A stretch of DNA of 39,164 nt, from positions 1-39,164 of the forward strand of contig CADCWG010000053.1 of NCBI GenBank assembly GCA_902806335.1. Direction: 5' to 3'. The stretch is from an uncultured Thermomicrobiales bacterium. GTDB lineage: Bacteria; Chloroflexota; Chloroflexia; Thermomicrobiales; UBA6265. Each line of letters begins with the position of its first letter. The first letter of the stretch is position 1. The position numbers were made by a program, and so were the translations under genes. The notes beneath the pieces were generated by a model, which was given only the letters and a program-made list of their open reading frames with translations, was not told where the DNA came from and made no database searches. Shown here piece after piece: positions 23,428 to 31,078 of the stretch.

Positions 23428-24363
23428 ATGCACGACGGCACGCTCGCGGCGCCAACTCTTCGCGCGGCGCGGCCGCGCCCCACGGCCCGGCGGGACCTTC
23501 GGGCCCTCGTCGCCGTCGCGATCGTGTCGGCCGGCACCCTCGCGACGGTCGCGCCGTCTCGGGCTCAGTCGCTTCCGGTTCCCACCCCCGCCCAGCCGAC
23601 GATCGTCGTCACGGGGGTCGGCGTGGGACGCGCTCCCGCCGAGACGGCCGAGATCCAGCTCCTCCTCGGGGCACCGTCGGTCTTCGGGGAGCAGGGACCG
23701 CCGGCTGGCGAGGTGACCGAGGAGTCCGGGGGAGCGGCGTCCACTGACGGCACGCCGGAGGTGCCCGGGACGCCGGATGACATCACGGGGGGCACCGGCG
23801 GCGACCTCGGCGAATCCCTCGGGCGGCTCGAGGACGCGCTGGCGGACATCGACGCCGTGTCCGAGGTGGCGGTCTTCGAGGGGATCGGCGGGTCGGGCAT
23901 TGTCCAGGTCACCGTGACCCTCGACGACCCGACGACGGAGAGCATCGCCGCGCTGGTCGCCGACGCCGAGGACGCCGCGGCGGAGACCGGGCTGGTGGTT
24001 GTCGCCGTCGGCGCGGCGTATGACGTCGCCGCCTGCGCCCCGCTCCAGCGCGAGGCACAGGCGGCGGCGCTGGGCGACGGCCAGGCGCGCGCCGAGGTCC
24101 TGGCCGAGTTGCTCGGGGTCTCCCTCGGTCCCCTCGTGCAGGCGAGCGTCGGGTCCGCCTCCGGCCCACCGGCCGGCGACGACGGTGGCTGCCTGGGTTA
24201 CGGGATGAACGAGTACTACGGGGTCTCGGTGGGCCCTGGTCCCGGCGGGGCGCTGACGGTCCCGGTCTACAACCCGGCCACCCCGACCGAGGCCACCGTC
24301 GTGAGCCAGGTCACCCTCGTCTTCGCGATCGAGGCGCTCGACTCCGCGACGCCGGTCGGCTGA
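23428..24363 (+). CDS. Secreted SIMPL-domain (DUF541) protein
   Basis: The protein has 311 residues. After a basic N-region, a hydrophobic helix (residues ~24-42) ends in PSRAQS, a Sec signal peptide with cleavage near residue 47. The mature part opens with PTIVVTGVGVGRAPAETAEIQLLLG, the first strand pair of the SIMPL/DUF541 fold. A long T/G/E-rich loop near 90-130 follows. The fold resumes with IVQVTVTLDDPTTESIAALVADAEDAAAETG. REAQAAALGDGQARAEVLAELLG near 213-235 is the conserved helix, and the C-terminus is VSQVTLVFAIEAL. Such proteins are periplasmic or surface-exposed and of poorly known function. GGGGAGGA precedes the ATG. The terminator after it is shared with the convergent aminotransferase. 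Confidence 0.85.
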   Translation: MHDGTLAAPTLRAARPRPTARRDLRALVAVAIVSAGTLATVAPSRAQSLPVPTPAQPTIVVTGVGVGRAPAETAEIQLLLGAPSVFGEQGPPAGEVTEESGGAASTDGTPEVPGTPDDITGGTGGDLGESLGRLEDALADIDAVSEVAVFEGIGGSGIVQVTVTLDDPTTESIAALVADAEDAAAETGLVVVAVGAAYDVAACAPLQREAQAAALGDGQARAEVLAELLGVSLGPLVQASVGSASGPPAGDDGGCLGYGMNEYYGVSVGPGPGGALTVPVYNPATPTEATVVSQVTLVFAIEALDSATPVG

Positions 24364-24381
24364 CCGCCGGCTCCCCCGCTG

Positions 24382-24425
24382 GACGCGACGACGCCGCCGG
24401 TCGATGCCGGCGGCGTCGTCGCGTC
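24382..24425 (+). terminator. Long bidirectional terminator hairpin
   Basis: The arms 24382-24400 and 24407-24425 are perfectly complementary over 19 bases with a six-base loop. The hairpin lies between the ends of two convergent genes (24363 and 24493), so it can stop transcription from both sides. There is no T-run on either flank. Confidence 0.85.
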
Positions 24426-24492
24426 GGCGCCCATCATCGAGGGTGCCTGTCCTTCCCCGGCCGCCCGGGAACCAGTGACCGTTAGCCGGTGT

Positions 24493-25875
24493 CTACCGGA
24501 ACAGGCCCTCGTCCTCCATCCGCCCCAGGACGCGGTCGAACGCCGCGATCGTGTGGTCGACGTCGGCGGCGGTGTGGGCGGTGCTGAGCAGACCGCCGCT
24601 GTTGAAGAGATCGACGCCCTCGAGCAGCATCCCCTGCACGAGCGGGCCGGTCAGCGCGCTGCTCCCGGTCCCCTTCAGCGTCTGCTGCGAGACCCCTTCC
24701 GGGGCGCGGAGGTCGCCGGCGGTGCGGTTCGCGCAGGTCTCGCCGAGGGCGACGTGGAAGACGGAGCTGTCGCCCCAGCAGAAGCCTGGCACCCCGCGCC
24801 GCTCGAGCACCGTGTTCAGCCCGACACGGACCCGGGCCGCCAGCGCGTCGCAGCCGGCCTGGACGCTGGGGTCGGCGCACCGGCGGAGGCAGGTCACGCC
24901 GGCCGCGGCCGAGAGCGGGTTGGCGTTGTAGGTGCCCGGGTGGCGCACCTTCTTGGAGGCGTTCCAGGCCGGGTCGTCCTTGAACGCCAGCAGCTGCATG
25001 ATCTCGAGTCGCCCGCCGACGGCCCCGCCCGGCAGCCCCCCGGCGACCACCTTGGCCATGGTGGTCAGGTCGGGGACCACCCCCTCGCGCTGCTGGGCGC
25101 CGCCGGGGGACCAGCGGAAACCGGTGATCACCTCGTCGAAGATCAGCACCGCGTCGTGGGCGGACGTCAACTCCCTGACCTGAGCCAGGAACCCGTCCGC
25201 CAGCGGCACCTTCGCCCAGGAGCCGCCGCTCGGCTCCAGGATCACCGCCGCGACGTCCCCGACCGCGAGGCGCTCCGCCAGCAGCTCCGGATCGTTGGCG
25301 GGCAGGACGGCGACGGTGTCGAGCACGGCGTCGGGGATTCCGGCGACCCGCCCGTCCGCGAACGGCGGCTTCTCGCTCTTGAGCAGGTAGTCATTCCAGC
25401 CGTGGAAGTGACCCTCGAACTTGATCACCGTGGTGCGGCCGGTCGCGGCGCGGGCCAGCCGGACCGCCAGCATGGTCGACTCGGTGCCGGAGGCGGTGAA
25501 CTTGACCTGCTCCGCGGACGGGACCAGCTTGCGGATCTGTTCCGCCCAGGCGATCTCGCCCTCGTGCCCCGCGCCGTAGTGGGTGCCGCGGCCGAGTTGC
25601 GCGGCCACCGCGGCCGCGATCTCCGGGTCGTTGTGGCCGAACAGGAGCGAGCCGTGGCCGATCGCGAAGTCGATGAGGTCGTGGCCGTCGACGTCCCACT
25701 TGTGGGCGCCCTCGGCGCGGTCCACGTAGACGGGGAACGGCTTGAGGTGGCGACCGTCGTGGGTGATGCCGCCGGGGACCACCGTCCGCGCCCGCTCGTG
25801 CAGCGCCCGCGAGCCGGCGAAGCGCTCCTCGAACTCGGCGCGGATCGGGTCGACCTGGACGGGCGCCTGGGCCAT
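24493..25875 (-). CDS. Class-III PLP aminotransferase, glutamate-1-semialdehyde aminomutase-like
   Basis: The protein has 460 residues. It is a fold-type I, class-III PLP enzyme. VKFTASGTESTMLAVRLARAATG near 125-147 binds the PLP phosphate, and KFEGHFHGWND near 152-162 matches the GSAM-type signature. LIFDEVITGFRW near 244-255 holds the PLP-pyridine aspartate. K275 in TTMAKVVAGGLPGGAVGG is the Schiff-base lysine. The closest named family is glutamate-1-semialdehyde 2,1-aminomutase (hemL), which makes 5-aminolevulinate. The protein is ~30 residues longer than usual, and no other haem gene is near, so a hemL-like aminotransferase of other substrate is possible. GGAGG lies seven bases before the ATG at 25875, and a near-consensus promoter lies ~50 bases upstream. 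Confidence 0.85.
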   Translation of the reverse strand: MAQAPVQVDPIRAEFEERFAGSRALHERARTVVPGGITHDGRHLKPFPVYVDRAEGAHKWDVDGHDLIDFAIGHGSLLFGHNDPEIAAAVAAQLGRGTHYGAGHEGEIAWAEQIRKLVPSAEQVKFTASGTESTMLAVRLARAATGRTTVIKFEGHFHGWNDYLLKSEKPPFADGRVAGIPDAVLDTVAVLPANDPELLAERLAVGDVAAVILEPSGGSWAKVPLADGFLAQVRELTSAHDAVLIFDEVITGFRWSPGGAQQREGVVPDLTTMAKVVAGGLPGGAVGGRLEIMQLLAFKDDPAWNASKKVRHPGTYNANPLSAAAGVTCLRRCADPSVQAGCDALAARVRVGLNTVLERRGVPGFCWGDSSVFHVALGETCANRTAGDLRAPEGVSQQTLKGTGSSALTGPLVQGMLLEGVDLFNSGGLLSTAHTAADVDHTIAAFDRVLGRMEDEGLFR

Positions 25876-25922
25876 GGGAGGTCCTCCGTGGGGATGTCTG
25901 GGCGAGGTGTCCTTGCTGGCTG

Positions 25923-25951
25923 ACCATAGGTCGCGGCCCAGGGGGTGTCAA
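25923..25951 (-). promoter_or_regulatory. Near-consensus sigma-A promoter of the aminotransferase gene
   Basis: On the minus strand TTGACA (25951-25946) and TATGGT (25928-25923) are exactly 17 bases apart. Transcription would begin near 25916, giving a ~40-base leader with a GGAGG site at 25887-25883. It is the best promoter in the window. Confidence 0.85.
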
Positions 25952-26384
25952 GGAGACACGCCGCCGCGGACGACGGCCCGGAGCCGGTGTGGCACCGGAC
26001 CCGCCCGGGAGGCCCAGCGGCTCCCGCGGACCGCCCCGCGGACTCGCGGGTCCCAACGCTTAGGGCTCCGACGATGGCGGTCCCGGCCAGCCGTCGGTCG
26101 GACGGGGTGCGCGCCCTGTCCCGGGCTCGGTCCCCTCGTCCGGTGGGGCATTCCCTGACCGGCCGGCTGTCGCCGCGCAGATCGGTACGAGCGAGGACCA
26201 TGGGGCGCGACGCCTGGGCGTCCGCACGGGAGCCGGCACGGCCGGGCTCGTCGTGCCTCAGGCGTATCACGACGGGCGGCTCAGCGGGCCGCGGTCGTAG
26301 GGGTGAGAGGTGCCGCCTGTTACCGATGGATGGCTCGGGTGGCGTGACGGCGGGGCACATCTGTTCTGTACGTTCGGGCGGGTG
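25952..26384. other. Intergenic region between divergent aminotransferase and priA genes
   Basis: These 433 bases carry no supported gene. A small dyad CCGGTG-TGG-CACCGG occurs near 25983-25998. The right end becomes richer in T just before the priA promoter. Confidence 0.35.
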
Positions 26385-26390
26385 TAGGCT
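26385..26390 (+). promoter_or_regulatory. Candidate -10 box of a leaderless priA transcript
   Basis: TAGGCT ends six bases before the ATG at 26397. There is no Shine-Dalgarno between them. The -35 region (TGTTCT at 26362-26367, 17 bases away) is a poor match. Confidence 0.45.
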
Positions 26391-26396
26391 TCAACC

Positions 26397-28970
26397 ATGA
26401 TCGCTCCTCCCGCCGCCCCACCATTCCCAACCTCGGCCGGGGACGACCGGCCGGCTGTCGAGGACGTCGACGTGCCCGGGGGCGCCACCCGTGAGGAGAC
26501 GGCGAGTTGGGTGGAGGTCGCGGTCGACGGCGCGCGGGCGACGAGTGGCCGTGGTCAGCTGAGCTACGCGGTGCCGCCGGCGTGGGCCGGACGCATCGAG
26601 CGGGGCCAGCTCGTCTGGGTGCCGCTCCGCAAGCAGCTGGTGCTCGGCGTTGTCCTCTCGGTCGCGGGACCGCACGACCCGCCGTCGCCGTTCGCGCTTC
26701 GGCCCTTGCACGCGCCCGTCGAACCCGGGTTCCGGCTCGACGATGACCGGCTCGCCGTCGCTGCCTGGCTCGCGCGGGAGACCGCCTGCACGCCGTTCGC
26801 CGCCCTCGCGCCGTTCCTCCCCCCGGGCGTTGCCCACCGCGCGGTCGAGCACATCCGCCTCGCCGCCGACGTCGACGTCACGGCGCCGCCCCCGGGCGTC
26901 TCCGCCGCGCAGCGGCGCCTGCTCGTCCACCTCGCCGAAGCGGGCGAGATCAGCCTGGCGGCGGCCCAGGCGGCCCTCGGCAGCAGCCTGAAGACGGTCG
27001 TCACCCGGCTCGAGGATGCGGGGCTGATCGAGCGGGTGGCCCAGGTCACCCATCGGGCTCCGCACCCGCGTCTGGAGCGGTTCGTTCGCCTGGTGCCCCA
27101 TGCCGATGCCGCGCTCCCCACGGTCGCCGCGCCCCGCCAGCGGGCGGTCGTCGACTACCTGACGCGCCGCGGCCGCCTGGCTGCCCCCGAGGGGGACGGA
27201 CTCGTCCGGCTGGCCGACGTGCTGGCCCGGACGGGCACCGACCACGCGGTGGTCGGCGCGCTCGCCCGCCGCGGGGTGATCGAGGAGGTCGCGCTGCCCG
27301 CGGCGACCGCGGAGGCGGCCGCCGACCCCGCGCCCGCGCCGACCCTCTCCCCGGCCCAGGCGGCGGCGTGGCGAGACATCGAGGACGCCCTGGCCGCCGG
27401 AGACCCGACGCCCCGCCTGCTCCACGGCGTCACCGGCAGCGGCAAGACCGAGGTCTACCTGCGCGCCGTCGCCTGGTGCCTGCGCCACGGCCGGACGGCC
27501 CTGATTCTGGTTCCGGAGATCGGCCTCGCGGCCCAGGTCGTCCGGCGCTTTCAGGCCCGCTTCCCGGGCCGGGTCGCGGTGCTCCACTCGGCCCTGCCCG
27601 ACGCCGAGCGGTACGCGACCTGGCAGGGCGTCGCGGCCGGGCGCTACCGCGTCGTCGTGGGGCCCCGCTCGGCCCTCTTCGCCCCGGTCGCCGACCTCGG
27701 ACTGGTCGTGCTCGACGAGGAGCACGAGGCGGCCTACAAGCAGGACGCCGAGCCGCGCTACCACGCGAGGGCCCTGGCCGAGTTCATCGCGGCCCAGCAG
27801 GGAGCCGTGGTGCTCCTCGGCAGCGCCACCCCGGCCGTGGAGACGACCCACCGTGCCGAGATCGGCGAGGTCCGCCGCCTGACCCTGCCGACGCGGGTGG
27901 CACCGGGACGTTCGGGTGCCGACGAAGAAAGCCTCGACCTGCCGCCGGTCGAGGTCGTGGACCTGCGGCTCGAGCTCCACCGGGGACGGACCGAGCTGAT
28001 CGGGGAGCGGCTCTTCGGGCTGCTGGGGCGGACCCTCGAGGCGGGGGAACAGGCGATCCTCTTCCTCAACCGCCGCGGCCTGGCGACGGTGGTGCTCTGC
28101 AAGCGGTGCGGCGCCCGGCTGGTCTGCCCGCACTGCGACATCCCGCTCGTCTATCACCAGGACCGCCAGCGGCTCATCTGCCACCGCTGTGACCACCGGG
28201 AGGTCCCGCCACGGGGCTGCCCGACCTGCGGCGGGGTGCTCAACTACTTTGGTGCCGGCACGCAGCGGGTCGAGGAGGAGGTCCGGCGCCTCCTGCCTGG
28301 CGCCCGGGTCCTCCGCTGGGATCAGGACGCCGTCCGGCGCGCCGGACGCGACGGCCACGCCCGGCTCCTGCGCCTGGTCGAGGGTCGGGAGGTCGACATC
28401 GTCGTCGGGACGCAGATGATCGCCAAGGGGCTCGACCTGCCCCGGGTGACGGCGGTGGGGGTGGTCAACGCGGACGCGCTGCTGCACCTCCCCGACTTCC
28501 GCGCCGGGGAGCGGACCTTCCAGCTGCTTACCCAGGTGGCCGGGCGGGCGGGCCGCCGTGCGCCCGGTAGCGGGGTCGTGGTCCAGAGCTACACCCCCGA
28601 CCACTACGCGGTTCGGGCGGCGGCCCGGCACGACTACGCCGCCTTCTACGCGGAGGAGATCGACTTCCGGCGGCAGCACCGCTACCCGCCGTTCACGCGG
28701 CTGGTGCGCTATCTCTACCGCGACACCGACGAGGCGCGCTGCGCGGCCGAGGCCGAGACGCTGACCCGCGCGCTCGCCCGTCACCTACGCGCCCACGGCG
28801 ATGGCTCCGGGGCGGACCTGCTCGGGCCGACGCCGGCGTTCGCCGCGCGGGTGCGCGGCAAGTACCAGTGGCAGGTCGTGCTCCGCGCCGACGACCTCGA
28901 TCCCCTCCTCGACGGCCTCCCCCAGCCACCGGGCTGGTCGGTCGACGTCGACCCGCAGAGTCTGCTCTGA
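26397..28970 (+). CDS. priA: Primosomal protein N' (replication restart helicase PriA)
   Basis: The protein has 857 residues and is a superfamily-2 3'-5' DNA helicase that reloads the replisome at stalled forks. The N-terminal 3'-DNA-end-binding domain (~35-125) carries SYAVPPAW and GQLVWVPLRKQLVLGVVLS. A winged-helix region lies at ~160-310. Walker A GVTGSGKTE is at 344-352 and the DEEH Walker B box begins at D440, followed by HRAEIGEVRRLTLPTR. Eight cysteines in C568xxC...CPHC and CHRC...CPTC bind two zinc ions. Motifs V and VI (VVGTQMIAKGLDLPRV and QVAGRAGRR) follow. It is ~100 residues longer than E. coli PriA, mainly in N-terminal loops. The ATG has no Shine-Dalgarno but a -10 box six bases upstream. 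Confidence 0.95.
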   Translation: MIAPPAAPPFPTSAGDDRPAVEDVDVPGGATREETASWVEVAVDGARATSGRGQLSYAVPPAWAGRIERGQLVWVPLRKQLVLGVVLSVAGPHDPPSPFALRPLHAPVEPGFRLDDDRLAVAAWLARETACTPFAALAPFLPPGVAHRAVEHIRLAADVDVTAPPPGVSAAQRRLLVHLAEAGEISLAAAQAALGSSLKTVVTRLEDAGLIERVAQVTHRAPHPRLERFVRLVPHADAALPTVAAPRQRAVVDYLTRRGRLAAPEGDGLVRLADVLARTGTDHAVVGALARRGVIEEVALPAATAEAAADPAPAPTLSPAQAAAWRDIEDALAAGDPTPRLLHGVTGSGKTEVYLRAVAWCLRHGRTALILVPEIGLAAQVVRRFQARFPGRVAVLHSALPDAERYATWQGVAAGRYRVVVGPRSALFAPVADLGLVVLDEEHEAAYKQDAEPRYHARALAEFIAAQQGAVVLLGSATPAVETTHRAEIGEVRRLTLPTRVAPGRSGADEESLDLPPVEVVDLRLELHRGRTELIGERLFGLLGRTLEAGEQAILFLNRRGLATVVLCKRCGARLVCPHCDIPLVYHQDRQRLICHRCDHREVPPRGCPTCGGVLNYFGAGTQRVEEEVRRLLPGARVLRWDQDAVRRAGRDGHARLLRLVEGREVDIVVGTQMIAKGLDLPRVTAVGVVNADALLHLPDFRAGERTFQLLTQVAGRAGRRAPGSGVVVQSYTPDHYAVRAAARHDYAAFYAEEIDFRRQHRYPPFTRLVRYLYRDTDEARCAAEAETLTRALARHLRAHGDGSGADLLGPTPAFAARVRGKYQWQVVLRADDLDPLLDGLPQPPGWSVDVDPQSLL

Positions 28971-29142
28971 CGCCTGTCGGTCGACCATCTTCCCCGTTCG
29001 CTAGCTCCGGGCTCCGAAGTCTGAGCCTGCCGCGGGAATGTCGGGAGACCCGTCCTCTGCCAAGGCACTGGCCCCGTTCGGCGCTTCCTATGGTCACCAG
29101 CCGTCATGGGCAGCGGTCACCCACCCTCGCCCTGGCAGCGGC

Positions 29143-29148
29143 TATACT
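29143..29148 (+). promoter_or_regulatory. -10 box of a leaderless def transcript
   Basis: TATACT ends six bases before the ATG at 29155, in otherwise GC-rich sequence. There is no Shine-Dalgarno in the six-base gap (TTCCTC). No clear -35 box is visible at 17 bases. Confidence 0.6.
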
Positions 29149-29154
29149 TTCCTC

Positions 29155-29748
29155 ATGGCTATCCTGGAGATCGTGCTGGAAGGCGACCCCCGTCTCCGGC
29201 AGAAGGCAACCAAGATCAAGACCGTCGACGGCGCGCTGCGTCGCCTGGCGGCCGACATGCGGGAGACGATGCTTGCGGCGCCGGGCGTCGGACTCGCCGC
29301 GCCCCAGGTCGGGGTGACGCGCCGGATGATCGTCGTCCATCTCCCGGCCGGGTACGCCGAGGAAGGCGACCCGGAGATCGACTGGACGCTGATCAACCCG
29401 GAGATCGTCCGCGCCCAGGGCCGCGAGGTCGACCAGGAAGGGTGCCTGAGTATCCCCGGCTGGGTCGGTGACGTGGCCCGCGCCGACCGGATCACGGTCA
29501 AGGGGATGGACCTCGACGGCAAGGGGGTCCGCATCAAGGCCGAAGGCTGGGCGGCCCGCGTGCTGCAGCACGAGATCGACCACCTGGACGGCATCCTCTA
29601 CGTCGACCGCCTCGAGCCGGACACGACCCTGCGTCGGGTGTCGGACCTGGTCGACGAGGACGCGCTCGAAGACGCGGACGACGAGGACCGGCCCGAGCCC
29701 ATGGTCGACAACTCGGCCGCGCACAGAAGCGACGAGACGGCCGCCTGA
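29155..29748 (+). CDS. def: Peptide deformylase
   Basis: The protein has 197 residues and removes the formyl group from nascent proteins. All three family motifs are present: GVGLAAPQ (residues ~44-51), EGCLSIPG with the metal ligand C97, and HEIDHLDG with H139, E140 and H143. The C-terminal ~30 residues beyond the usual end are an acidic D/E-rich tail that the core enzyme does not need. The reading frame upstream stays open, but the -10 box immediately before the ATG at 29155 and the conserved MAILEIV start settle the start. def follows priA after 184 bases and probably has its own promoter. No fmt gene is adjacent. Confidence 0.95.
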   Translation: MAILEIVLEGDPRLRQKATKIKTVDGALRRLAADMRETMLAAPGVGLAAPQVGVTRRMIVVHLPAGYAEEGDPEIDWTLINPEIVRAQGREVDQEGCLSIPGWVGDVARADRITVKGMDLDGKGVRIKAEGWAARVLQHEIDHLDGILYVDRLEPDTTLRRVSDLVDEDALEDADDEDRPEPMVDNSAAHRSDETAA

Positions 29749-30024
29749 CGTATCTGGCCGACCCACGCACCCTTCGCCCGGCTATGGACCCGCTGGCCGG
29801 GGAGCCGGTGTCGCCGGTATGCGTGCGGGCCGACGAGTGCACGGGCAACCGGGTGGGCGACCGGTCGGTCTGAGCGGCAGGCGTTCGCATCCACCAGGCG
29901 AGGTGAAGCTCCCGCGCCCTCTGGGCACCGCGACACGTTGGAGCCGCCGACCCCGCTCCGTTCGGACCGTTCTACGGCATCCGGGTGTACGGTGGTGGTA
30001 TTGGAGGCGGGCGCTGGCCGGGCC

Positions 30025-30046
30025 CGCCCGGGGCTTGCCCCGGGCG
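30025..30046 (+). terminator. Hairpin between convergent def and gmk
   Basis: CGCCCGGGGC and GCCCCGGGCG pair over ten bases with a two-base centre (four-base loop in practice). No T-run follows. Its place between two convergent genes suits a bidirectional terminator, although it is ~280 bases from the def stop. Confidence 0.5.
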
Positions 30047-30093
30047 CAGGAACAAAGCTGGCTGAAGCCGGCTGCGGACCGGCCGGCAGAATC

Positions 30094-30109
30094 CCGGGTG
30101 ATCACCCGG
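30094..30109. repeat. 16-base perfect palindrome
   Basis: CCGGGTGATCACCCGG equals its own reverse complement. It contains an internal BclI-like TGATCA core. It is in non-coding sequence downstream of both flanking genes, so a conventional operator role is not obvious. Confidence 0.6.
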
Positions 30110-30227
30110 ATTCCGTACTGGCCTCCGTATTACGCCTTCGGACCCTTGTCCGGCAACGGGTCTTGACACGGGGCATGGTGGCCGACGGGTCTGGTGCGTG
30201 GAGACATAACGGTGGCGGGGTGCCAGG

Positions 30228-30971
30228 TCAGAGGTTCATCGGGTGCTGGCGGATGCGGCAGCGCTCCGCGGAGACCACCGCGGCGATCTGCTCGAGCGTC
30301 TGCTGGAGGCGGTTCGCCTCGTTGAAGATCACGTAGTCGAAGTCGTTCGCGGCGGCGAGCTCGCGGCTGGCGGTGCCGAACCGTCGCATCAGGGCCTCGG
30401 GGTCGTCGGTCTTGCGCGAGCGCAGCCGGTGGAGCAGCTCGGCCATCGATTCGGGGGCGAGGAAGATGAAGGTGGCGTGCGGGGCGAGGCGACGGATAGC
30501 GGCCGCGCCCTGGATGTCGACCTTGACGACCACGTCCTGTCCCCGCGCCAGCGCCTGGCGAACCTGGCCGCGGGGGACGCCGTAGTGGCGCCCGTAGACG
30601 GTGGCGTGCTCGAGGAACTCGCCGTTAGCGATCCCGGTCGCGAAGTCGTCCTCCGAGTAGAAGTAGTAGTGGACGCCGTCGACCTCGCCAGGGCGCCGGG
30701 CGCGGGTCGTGGCCGTGACGGCGAAGTACGCTTCCGGGAAGAGGGGTCGCAGCCGCTCGATGACGGCGTCCTTGCCGACGCCCGAGGGGCCGGAGATCAC
30801 GAAGAGGTGGGGCCGCCGTCGCGCCCGGAGGTCGCCGATCAGGGCGTCGGCCGCCTCGCCGAGGTGCTCCGCCAGGAGGCCATCCACGGCCATGGGCTCG
30901 GGGTCGGCCTCGCAGCCGCCCCGCGGGTTCGCCTCAGCTTCGGTCTGCCGCTCGACGGTGGTCGTCCCCAT
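30228..30971 (-). CDS. gmk: Guanylate kinase with N-terminal extension
   Basis: The protein has 247 residues and phosphorylates GMP to GDP. The P-loop GPSGVGKD lies at residues 61-68. GMP-binding signatures follow: TATTRARRPGEVDGVHYYF near 85-104, and EFLEHATVYGRHYGVPRGQV near 117-136. VVVKVDIQGAAAIRR near 146-160 and RRFGTASRELAAANDFDYVIFNE near 197-219 are also typical. The usual enzyme has its P-loop near residue 10, so ~50 extra N-terminal residues, acidic and then helical, are present. The ATG at 30971 follows GAGGAGGAGGGG; an ATG at 30893 would shorten the extension but lacks a ribosome-binding site. The gene is divergent from the NFACT gene across 107 bases. Confidence 0.93.
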   Translation of the reverse strand: MGTTTVERQTEAEANPRGGCEADPEPMAVDGLLAEHLGEAADALIGDLRARRRPHLFVISGPSGVGKDAVIERLRPLFPEAYFAVTATTRARRPGEVDGVHYYFYSEDDFATGIANGEFLEHATVYGRHYGVPRGQVRQALARGQDVVVKVDIQGAAAIRRLAPHATFIFLAPESMAELLHRLRSRKTDDPEALMRRFGTASRELAAANDFDYVIFNEANRLQQTLEQIAAVVSAERCRIRQHPMNL

Positions 30972-31078
30972 CCCCGGTTCCCCTCCTCCTCGTCCGGCCG
31001 GGTGGTTGCCAACCCCGCCCGGTGCCACCATGGTCGTCCCCGCGCCGTGTCCGCCGCGATCGAAAGGAAGCAGCCCGC

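Larger units (their letters stand above)
29749..30227. other. Intergenic region between convergent def and gmk
   Basis: These 479 bases have no supported gene. They hold a strong hairpin at 30025-30046 and a 16-base perfect palindrome at 30094-30109. A TTGACA at 30165-30170 has no matching -10 box downstream. Confidence 0.4.

Noticed and set aside
24475-25923. A ~480-codon open frame on the plus strand opposite the aminotransferase
   Set aside because: The minus strand has the full set of class-III aminotransferase motifs plus a promoter and ribosome-binding site. The plus-strand translation has no recognisable fold.
26391-28784. A ~797-codon open frame on the minus strand opposite priA
   Set aside because: priA has all helicase and zinc motifs on the plus strand. 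The antisense frame is a by-product of extreme GC and has low-complexity R/G/P/E-rich sequence with no domain.
30165-30197. TTGACA as a promoter on the plus strand
   Set aside because: No -10-like hexamer lies 15-19 bases downstream (CGGGTC region), and no plus-strand gene follows.
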